This document shows, piece after piece, positions 58,823 through 64,000 of a stretch of 64,000 bases of DNA. How positions within the stretch are numbered: position 1 is the stretch's first letter; every line of letters begins with the position of its first letter. Position numbers and translations under genes: made by a program. Origin of the DNA: Streptomyces olivoverticillatus (GTDB lineage Bacteria > Actinomycetota > Actinomycetes > Streptomycetales > Streptomycetaceae); the NCBI RefSeq assembly GCF_014203555.1, contig NZ_JACHJH010000005.1, forward strand, positions 1-64,000. The letters are read 5' to 3'. The notes below the pieces were generated by a model. It was not told where the DNA came from. It saw only the letters and a list, made by a program, of their open reading frames with translations, and ran no database searches.

Positions 58823-60124
58823 GTGTCCGACACCGCATCCGCCGAGCCTGTCACCTCCGAGCGCAGCGCCGACGTGATCGTGGTCGGGGCCGGTCCCGCC
58901 GGCTCCACGACCGCGTACTACCTCGCCAAGGCGGGCCTGGACGTCCTGCTGCTGGAGAAGACGGCGTTCCCGCGCGAGAAGGTGTGCGGCGACGGTCTGA
59001 CGCCGCGCGCCACCAAGCAGCTGGTGTCGATGGGCATCGACATCTCCGAGGAGGCGGGCTGGCTGCGCAACAAGGGCCTGCGCATCATCGGCGGCGGCGT
59101 CCGCCTCCAGCTCGACTGGCCGGACCTCGCCTCGTACCCGGACTACGGGCTCGTCCGCAAGCGCGACGACTTCGACGAGCAGCTGGCGCGGCAGGCCGTG
59201 AAGGCCGGGGCGCGGCTGTACGAGCGGTGCAACGTCGGGGCGCCCGTGATCGACGACCGTACGGGCCGGATCACCGGGGTCGAGGCGAAGCTGGGCGAGG
59301 AGAAGACGCCGGTCACCTTCCACGCCCCGCTCGTCGTCGCGGCCGACGGCAACTCCACGCGGCTGTCGCTGGCCATGGGCCTGCACCGCCGCGAGGACCG
59401 TCCGATGGGCGTGGCCGTGCGGACCTACTTCACCTCCCCGCGCCACGACGACGACTACCTGGAGTCCTGGCTGGAGCTGTGGGACCGGCGCGGCCCGCAG
59501 GACCGGCTGCTGCCCGGCTACGGCTGGATCTTCGGCATGGGCGACGGCACGAGCAACGTCGGCCTCGGCGTGCTCAACACCTCCGACTCCTTCAAGGAGC
59601 TGGACTGGCGCGAGGTCCTCAAGGCCTGGTGCGCCTCCATGCCGGAGGACTGGGGCTACACCCCGGAGAACATGACGGGCCCGATCCGCGGTGCCGCCCT
59701 GCCGATGGCCTTCAACCGGCAGCCGCACTACACCCGCGGCCTGCTGCTCGTCGGTGACGCGGGCGGGCTGGTCAACCCGTTCAATGGCGAGGGCATCGCC
59801 TACGCCATGGAGTCCGGCCAGCTGGCGGCGGACGTCATCGTGCAGGCGCACGCGCGCGCTTCGTACGCCCAGCGCGAGCTGGCGTTGCAGCGCTACCCGA
59901 AGGTCCTCAAGGACACCTACGGCGGCTACTACACGCTCGGCCGCGCCTTCGTGAAGCTGATCGGCAACCCGAAGGTCATGCGGATGGCGACGGAGCGCGG
60001 GCTGACGCACCCGCTGCTGATGAAGTTCACGCTCAAGATGCTGGCCAACCTCACCGACCCGACGGGCGGCGACGCCATGGACCGCATCATCAACGGCCTG
60101 AGCAAGGTGGCCCCGAGGTCGTAG
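58823..60124 (+). CDS. Geranylgeranyl reductase family flavoprotein (MenJ-like menaquinone reductase)
   Basis: A 433-residue FAD-dependent oxidoreductase. DVIVVGAGPAGSTTAYYLAKAGLDVLLLEKTAFPREKVCGDGLTP is the FAD-binding Rossmann motif plus the family KVCGD signature. VVAADGNSTRL and LLLVGDAGGLVNPFNGEGIAYAMESG are further FAD contacts. In mycobacteria the related MenJ saturates one isoprene unit of menaquinone; position after menG supports that role here, but the assignment is inference. Ends before a hairpin at 60132. Confidence 0.87.
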   Translation: MSDTASAEPVTSERSADVIVVGAGPAGSTTAYYLAKAGLDVLLLEKTAFPREKVCGDGLTPRATKQLVSMGIDISEEAGWLRNKGLRIIGGGVRLQLDWPDLASYPDYGLVRKRDDFDEQLARQAVKAGARLYERCNVGAPVIDDRTGRITGVEAKLGEEKTPVTFHAPLVVAADGNSTRLSLAMGLHRREDRPMGVAVRTYFTSPRHDDDYLESWLELWDRRGPQDRLLPGYGWIFGMGDGTSNVGLGVLNTSDSFKELDWREVLKAWCASMPEDWGYTPENMTGPIRGAALPMAFNRQPHYTRGLLLVGDAGGLVNPFNGEGIAYAMESGQLAADVIVQAHARASYAQRELALQRYPKVLKDTYGGYYTLGRAFVKLIGNPKVMRMATERGLTHPLLMKFTLKMLANLTDPTGGDAMDRIINGLSKVAPRS

Positions 60125-60131
60125 CGCCGCC

Positions 60132-60153
60132 ACCTCCCTCGCGAGCGGGAGGT
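60132..60153 (+). terminator. Hairpin after the MenJ-like gene
   Basis: ACCTCCC pairs with GGGAGGT around an inner TCGCGAGC, 8 nt after the stop codon. Confidence 0.65.
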
Positions 60154-60334
60154 TACGGATGGGTCGGGTAAATCACCAATTCGTGTGGCATTTACGGGGT
60201 TTGGTGTGTCGCCTTTTTGGAATAAATCGGGATAGTCCGGTTCTTCACCGCGAAGGGCGACATCTCATAGCCGCCCCCCGAGCGCCGCCCGCTGTGCGTA
60301 CGCCCCCGCACGGCGGGCGGTCCACCAATTTTTG

Positions 60335-60364
60335 GAGTTGAGCCCCGTGGAGTTGAGCCCCGTG
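60335..60364 (+). repeat. 15-bp tandem duplication carrying a ribosome-binding site and start codon
   Basis: GAGTTGAGCCCCGTG is present twice in tandem (60335-60349 and 60350-60364). Each copy holds a GGAG-like site and a GTG, so two equivalent start cassettes precede the small gene. Confidence 0.85.
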
Positions 60365-60616
60365 CCTGACCCCGATGCCGTGAGCTACTCGCGGGACATC
60401 CGCCCGCTCTTCACCGACCTGGACGTCACGCATATGCGGGAGTTCGGGATCTTCCTGGACGACTACGCCTTCATGTCCGTGCCCGTCAACGCGGAGAGCG
60501 CCTATTTCCAGGTCTCCCACCGGCTGATGCCCCCGCCGGACAGCGGGGAGGACGCCTGGCCCACCGAGCGCATCCACCTGCTGCGGGACTGGATCGACGG
60601 CGGGCTGCTGCCCTGA
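60362..60616 (+). CDS. Small protein with cytochrome c-like tail but no heme motif
   Basis: An 84-residue protein. It begins PDPDAVSYSRDIRPLFTDLDVTHM and ends RLMPPPDSGEDAWPTERIHLLRDWIDGGLLP. That beginning (SxDIRPLF) and end (MPP...WP.ER...LR.WID.G) match the ends of planctomycete-type cytochrome c domains, yet no CxxCH heme site is present; the interior reads MREFGIFLDDYAFMS instead. There is no signal peptide. GTG 60362 is used; GTG 60347, in the upstream repeat copy, is equally plausible and would add 5 residues. Confidence 0.7.
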   Translation: MPDPDAVSYSRDIRPLFTDLDVTHMREFGIFLDDYAFMSVPVNAESAYFQVSHRLMPPPDSGEDAWPTERIHLLRDWIDGGLLP

Positions 60617-60653
60617 GGGCCGCGGGGCCCGCCCACGGCCCCGCACACACACG

Positions 60654-60698
60654 CCGAAGGGCCGCCGTTCCCGAGCGGTGGGAGCGGCGGCCCTTCGG
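60654..60698. terminator. Bidirectional terminator between small gene and NlpC/P60 gene
   Basis: Perfect 14-bp arms (60654-60667 with 60685-60698) around a 17-nt loop lie between two convergent genes. Confidence 0.82.
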
Positions 60699-60726
60699 AC
60701 CAGACTGCTGACGGCGGCGGCCGGCG

Positions 60727-61542
60727 TCACATGACGCGGACGGCACCCGTGGGCGGGGAGTAGCTCAGGTCGCGCTCGACGATGCCCGTGCTCGGGTTCT
60801 GCGCGCCGATGAACTTGCCGCCGCCGACGTAGACGGCCACGTGGTAGGCGCTGCCCGCCGGACCCCAGTAGAGGATGTCGCCGACCTGGAGGTTGTCCAG
60901 CGACACCTGGGTGCCGGCCGTCGACTGGTCCTGCGAGACGCGGGGCAGGTCGATGCCGATCTGCGAGTAGGCGGCCATGACCAGGCCCGAGCAGTCGTAC
61001 GAGGACGGGCCGGTGGAGCCCATGACGTACGCCTTGCCGAGCTGCGCCTCCAGGAAGGAGACCAGGGAGGCGGCGCTGCCGGTGGCGGTGGAGGCCGTGG
61101 TGCCGGAGTCCGAGGCGGACTTGGCGGTGAGGGAGGAGCGCTCGCTGCTGCGGGAGGCGCGGGCGGCCTCGTCGGCCTTCTCCTTCTCGGCGGCCTTGCG
61201 CTCGGCCTCGGCCTTGCGGTCGGCCTCGTCCTTGACCTTCTTGGCATCGGCCTTGGCGTGGTCGACGGCCTCGTCCACCTGGGCGCGAACCTGGTAGTCG
61301 ACGGCCGTCTGCTGGGTGGCGGACGCGCTCTGCTCAATGGAAGCCGACAGGGCGGCGTTGAACGCCGGCATCTCCATGGTCGACTCGGTGGGCTTCTCGG
61401 CGGCGCTGGCCGAGGCGGAACCGGCGCCGGCGACTGCCAGGGTGCTGAGGACGCCACCGGCAACACCCGTGCGCACGACCCAGGACTGGGTCGCGGTGCG
61501 ACGGGGCTTCCGGTGGCTGGTTATGTGCGCGTTCGGGGACAT
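60727..61542 (-). CDS. Secreted NlpC/P60 cell-wall endopeptidase
   Basis: A 271-residue peptidoglycan hydrolase. A 45-residue signal peptide (RKPRRTATQSWVVRTGVAGGVLSTLAVAGAGSASASA) is followed by a Lys/Glu/Ala coiled coil (about residues 90-140) and a Ser/Thr-rich linker. The C-terminal NlpC/P60 domain has catalytic Cys in SSYDCSGLVMAAYS and His in SAYHVAVYVGGGKFIGAQ. It cleaves peptide stems in the wall. ATG 61542 is used since the signal peptide begins there; the ATG at 61599 would add a hydrophobic stretch in front and lacks support. No riboswitch upstream was recognised. Confidence 0.9.
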   Translation of the reverse strand: MSPNAHITSHRKPRRTATQSWVVRTGVAGGVLSTLAVAGAGSASASAAEKPTESTMEMPAFNAALSASIEQSASATQQTAVDYQVRAQVDEAVDHAKADAKKVKDEADRKAEAERKAAEKEKADEAARASRSSERSSLTAKSASDSGTTASTATGSAASLVSFLEAQLGKAYVMGSTGPSSYDCSGLVMAAYSQIGIDLPRVSQDQSTAGTQVSLDNLQVGDILYWGPAGSAYHVAVYVGGGKFIGAQNPSTGIVERDLSYSPPTGAVRVM

Positions 61543-62168
61543 GGGACAAGGGACTATCAGTACGCGCAGGTTGAGTTCAATAAAAGTGGCGTGCGTCACG
61601 ATTGGCGTGTACGCGCCCAGAATTCGGACTTTCCGATCACGGGAGGGTCACGGTGCAGGGGGCGCCCGGATCCGCGATCACACGCCTCAGCACGGGGTTT
61701 GGGTCCCGGCGACGCCCGGCGCACGCCCTATCACTTTTGCAGCCCGCCCGTCGAGGCTGCCCACAAAATCCGGCCTCCGAACCTCTCGGCACGTGGCAGA
61801 ACTCACGCCCCGCCCGTCTTGGCGCGACGCTTGCGAATCCTCACGCGGAGCGGGCCGCGGAAGCGGCCCGAGGCGCCGGGGACGACCGCTGACTGCCGTC
61901 CCCTCGGCGGATGGCGCTTCTTTATCAGTTGACGGTTGAACGCGCGAATTTGCCATTGCGTAGCCGGTGCTGATAGTGGATCAAGGCTCCCACCAGCGCT
62001 TCCGCTCCGGAATGTCACCTATCGTGACCGGTCGGCCGCTTCGCGTATGAAGATCACCGCTCATCCGACTTGATGATCGTTCGCCAGGTGGTGGAGATCA
62101 CAAACGTGGTCCTGTACGCCGTGTCGCAGATCACAGACCGACGGGCATAGGATGCAATCGACCCGGGC
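61543..62168. other. Intergenic region upstream of nuoA and the NlpC/P60 gene
   Basis: About 630 nt with no convincing gene. It contains the NlpC/P60 promoter region (minus strand) and the upstream part of the nuo promoter. I see no tRNA or riboswitch; ydaO-like features were sought but not found. Confidence 0.5.
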
Positions 62169-62186
62169 TTGTGAACTGCCTCACAT
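62169..62186. promoter_or_regulatory. Rex operator upstream of the nuo operon
   Basis: TTGTGAACTGCCTCACAT matches the Rex consensus TTGTGAA-N4-TTCACAA in the left half exactly and four to five positions of the right half. It lies 85 nt before nuoA and about 16 nt after a TAGGAT -10-like hexamer (62148-62153), a position suiting repression. Confidence 0.8.
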
Positions 62187-62270
62187 GTGGCGATCTCCGC
62201 CAGGGGCCTCCCGCCGCCGGGTCCGGTCAGCCAGTAGTCAGCGTCGACAGACTGGAAGGAGCGAGGAGCG

Positions 62271-62630
62271 GTGAACGCCTACGCGCCCATCCTCGTACTG
62301 GGAGCCCTCGGTGCCGGCTTCGCGGTCTTCTCCGTGGTCATGGCATCGCTCATCGGCCCGAAGCGGTACAACCGCGCCAAGCTCGAAGCCTATGAATGCG
62401 GCATCGAGCCCACCCCGCAGCCGGCCGGCGGTGGCCGCTTCCCGATCAAGTACTACCTGACGGCGATGCTCTTCATCGTCTTCGACATCGAGATCGTCTT
62501 CCTCTACCCCTGGGCCGTCACCTTCGACGCCCTGGGGATGTTCGGGCTCGTCGAGATGCTCCTCTTCGTGCTCACCGTCTTCGTCGCCTACGCCTATGTA
62601 TGGCGCCGCGGCGGCCTGGAATGGGACTAG
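62271..62630 (+). CDS. nuoA: NADH-quinone oxidoreductase subunit A
   Basis: A 119-residue membrane subunit of complex I with three helices: YAPILVLGALGAGFAVFSVVMASL, YYLTAMLFIVFDIEIVFLYPWAVTF, and MFGLVEMLLFVLTVFVAYAYVWRRGGLEWD. The KLEAYECGIEP loop with its Cys and DIEIVFLYPW are hallmark sequences. The GTG start has GGAGCGAGGAG upstream. nuoB follows after 10 nt. Confidence 0.96.
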   Translation: MNAYAPILVLGALGAGFAVFSVVMASLIGPKRYNRAKLEAYECGIEPTPQPAGGGRFPIKYYLTAMLFIVFDIEIVFLYPWAVTFDALGMFGLVEMLLFVLTVFVAYAYVWRRGGLEWD

Positions 62631-62640
62631 GGGGCGCCCC

Positions 62641-63195
62641 ATGGGACTCGAGGAAAAGCTGCCCAGCGGCTTTCTGCTGACCACCGTCGAACAGGCCGCA
62701 GGCTGGGTGCGCAAGGCATCCGTCTTCCCGGCCACCTTCGGCCTGGCCTGCTGTGCCATCGAGATGATGACCACCGGAGCCGGGCGCTACGACCTCGCCC
62801 GCTTCGGCATGGAGGTCTTCCGCGGCTCGCCGCGGCAGGCCGACCTGATGATCGTGGCGGGCCGGGTCAGCCAGAAGATGGCGCCGGTGCTGCGGCAGGT
62901 CTACGACCAGATGCCCAACCCCAAGTGGGTGATCTCCATGGGCGTCTGCGCCTCCAGCGGCGGCATGTTCAACAACTACGCCATCGTGCAGGGCGTCGAC
63001 CACATCGTCCCGGTCGACATCTATCTGCCCGGCTGCCCGCCGCGCCCCGAGATGCTGCTCGACTCGATCCTCAAGCTGCACAAGAAGATCCAGAACGAGA
63101 AGCTCGGCCCGCACCGCGAGGAAGCCGAGCGCGAGGCGGAGCAAACGGCCCTCAAGGCCCTGCCCTTGATCGACGCGAAGGGGCTGCTGCGATGA
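62641..63195 (+). CDS. nuoB: NADH-quinone oxidoreductase subunit B
   Basis: A 184-residue complex I subunit holding the N2 [4Fe-4S] cluster at the quinone site. The cluster Cys are in FGLACCAIEMM (adjacent pair), ISMGVCASSGG and LPGCPPRPE. The SSGGMFNNYAIVQGVDHIVPVDIYLPG stretch is a family signature. ATG 62641 is used. Its stop overlaps nuoC by 4 nt. Confidence 0.97.
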   Translation: MGLEEKLPSGFLLTTVEQAAGWVRKASVFPATFGLACCAIEMMTTGAGRYDLARFGMEVFRGSPRQADLMIVAGRVSQKMAPVLRQVYDQMPNPKWVISMGVCASSGGMFNNYAIVQGVDHIVPVDIYLPGCPPRPEMLLDSILKLHKKIQNEKLGPHREEAEREAEQTALKALPLIDAKGLLR

Positions 63196-63941
63196 GCGAG
63201 CCGACCGCCAAGGGTCCCAACGGCGTCAACCCCGACAAGGACGTCAACGCCCAGAACCTCCCCGGACAGCGCGGGGATCACGGCGAGACCATCCGCGTCC
63301 AGCGCGGCATGTTCGGCGCGAACAACGGCGGCGACACCTCCGGCTATGGCCGCCTGGTGCGCACCGTGCGGCTGCCCGGCGAGGCCGTCCGCCCCTACGG
63401 CGGATGGTTCGACGAGGTGGCCGACGAGCTGGAGGGCGCCCTGGAGGAGCAGGGGATCCCGGCCACGGGCGCCATCGAGAAGACCGTCGTCGACCGCGGC
63501 GAGATCACCTTCCACATCGCCCGCGAGCACCTGCCGCGGGTGGCCCGCACCCTGCGCGACGACCCGGCGCTCCGCTTCGAACTGTGCACGGGCGTGAGCG
63601 GAGTGCACTTCCCCGGCGACAAGGGCCGCGAGCTGCACGCCGTGTACCACCTGCGCTCGATCACCCACAACCGGCTGATCCGGCTGGAAGTCGCCGCCCC
63701 CGACGACGACCCGCACATCCCCTCCCTCGTCGAGGTCTATCCGACCAACGACTGGCACGAGCGCGAGACCTACGACTTCTTCGGGCTCGTCTTCGACGGC
63801 CACCCGGCGCTCACGCGGATCATGATGCCCGACGACTGGCAGGGCTTCCCGCAGCGCAAGGACTATCCCCTCGGCGGCATCCCCGTCGAGTACAAGGGCG
63901 CCCAGATCCCGGCGCCCGACCAGCGGAGGTCGTACTCCTGA
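63192..63941 (+). CDS. nuoC: NADH-quinone oxidoreductase subunit C
   Basis: A 249-residue complex I connecting-fragment subunit (30-kDa type). The diagnostic block is ERETYDFFGLVFDGHPALTRIMMPDDWQGFPQRKDYPL. An N-terminal extension of about 60 residues (starting SEPTAKGPNGVNPDKDVNAQN) is typical of actinobacterial NuoC. ATG 63192 overlaps the nuoB stop, and the nuoC stop overlaps nuoD by 1 nt. Confidence 0.96.
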   Translation: MSEPTAKGPNGVNPDKDVNAQNLPGQRGDHGETIRVQRGMFGANNGGDTSGYGRLVRTVRLPGEAVRPYGGWFDEVADELEGALEEQGIPATGAIEKTVVDRGEITFHIAREHLPRVARTLRDDPALRFELCTGVSGVHFPGDKGRELHAVYHLRSITHNRLIRLEVAAPDDDPHIPSLVEVYPTNDWHERETYDFFGLVFDGHPALTRIMMPDDWQGFPQRKDYPLGGIPVEYKGAQIPAPDQRRSYS

Positions 63942-64000
63942 TGCCGACATCCAACGCCAGCCCCCGCGAGACCACCGAAGGCACGGTCTACACCGTCACC
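63941..64000 (+). CDS. nuoD: NADH-quinone oxidoreductase subunit D, N-terminal fragment
   Basis: The first 20 codons (MPTSNASPRETTEGTVYTVT) of the next gene, cut by the window edge. The ATG shares one nucleotide with the nuoC stop. Identity is assigned from operon order: nuoD follows nuoC in actinobacterial complex I operons. The short fragment alone is not diagnostic. Confidence 0.75.
   Translation, partial: MPTSNASPRETTEGTVYTVT

Noticed and set aside
60017..60361. A gene between the MenJ-like reductase and the small cytochrome-like gene.
   Set aside because: The stretch is AT-richer and likely a promoter region; the one short frame (60159-60341) has no ribosome-binding site or recognised domain.
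61543..62168. A ydaO-type (c-di-AMP) riboswitch before the NlpC/P60 gene.
   Set aside because: These riboswitches commonly precede cell-wall hydrolase genes in Streptomyces, but I could not find their conserved blocks on the minus strand.

Overview
The window is a stretch of high-GC actinobacterial chromosome from a Streptomyces or very close relative. The evidence is the gene set itself: the developmental sigma factor BldN with its anti-sigma factor RsbN, a BdtA-type DNA-binding protein, a rex-hemACDB operon, a class I lysyl-tRNA synthetase, the futalosine menaquinone pathway, the 32-residue ribosomal protein bS22, and many GTG/TTG starts with 4-nt stop/start overlaps. Most of it is core chromosome. 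The main accessory element is a small RiPP locus at about 24.66-27.35 kb.

Layout. 1-142: 3' end of a 5S rRNA gene and its terminator. 160-10096: HAD phosphatase, AcuC-like deacetylase, a conserved phosphatase-like gene, bdtA, bS22, an epimerase and an acyltransferase, then rsbN and bldN on the minus strand, a HAD-IB phosphatase and a glutaredoxin-like protein. 10387-16308: a Rex operator followed by rex-hemA-hemC-hemD-hemB, every junction overlapping by 4 nt. 16484-22351: HATPase, argS and lysS (divergent), two DUF3558-type lipoproteins. 22527-24511: rtcB, with a free-standing LAGLIDADG homing endonuclease ending 5 nt beyond it on the other strand. 24665-27396: RiPP locus. 27411-31769: VOC protein, SDR, YnfA, hypothetical, then hemL and a histidine phosphatase. 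31979-37534: a Tat lipoprotein deacetylase and the System II cytochrome c maturation set (TlpA-like, CcdA, ResB, CcsB). 38559-60124: menaquinone genes mqnL, mqnP, mqnM, mqnE, mqnA, mqnC, menG and a MenJ-like reductase, interspersed with regulators, a DAACS transporter, two acyl-CoA synthetases, a cold-shock protein, an esterase and a Ser/Thr kinase. 60727-61542: NlpC/P60 hydrolase. 62169-64000: a Rex operator and the start of the nuo operon (nuoA, B, C and the first 20 codons of nuoD).

How the parts fit. Much of the window serves respiration. Heme is made by hemA/L/B/C/D, cytochrome c is matured by the CcdA-ResB-CcsB set, menaquinone comes from the futalosine route, and complex I comes from nuo. 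Rex, an NADH/NAD+ sensor, is encoded here, and good Rex operators precede both rex-hem and nuo.

The main find is a 38-codon gene (24832-24948) whose product ends in AWYIWY, the sequence of the cross-linked hexapeptide tryptorubin A (atropopeptide family). It is followed, after a long hairpin, by two overlapping cytochrome P450 genes. The first P450 is short and lacks a recognisable I-helix motif; the second is canonical. A second tailoring P450 would make this either the known locus or an elaborated variant. Other notable items are a solitary type I-E-like CRISPR repeat between mqnL and mqnP, a shared TTACC-N4-GGTAA operator linking a TetR regulator to an acyl-CoA synthetase, a sigma-BldN-like promoter before rsbN, a barrel-less amidohydrolase in the menaquinone cluster, and a small protein with a cytochrome c-like tail but no heme motif.
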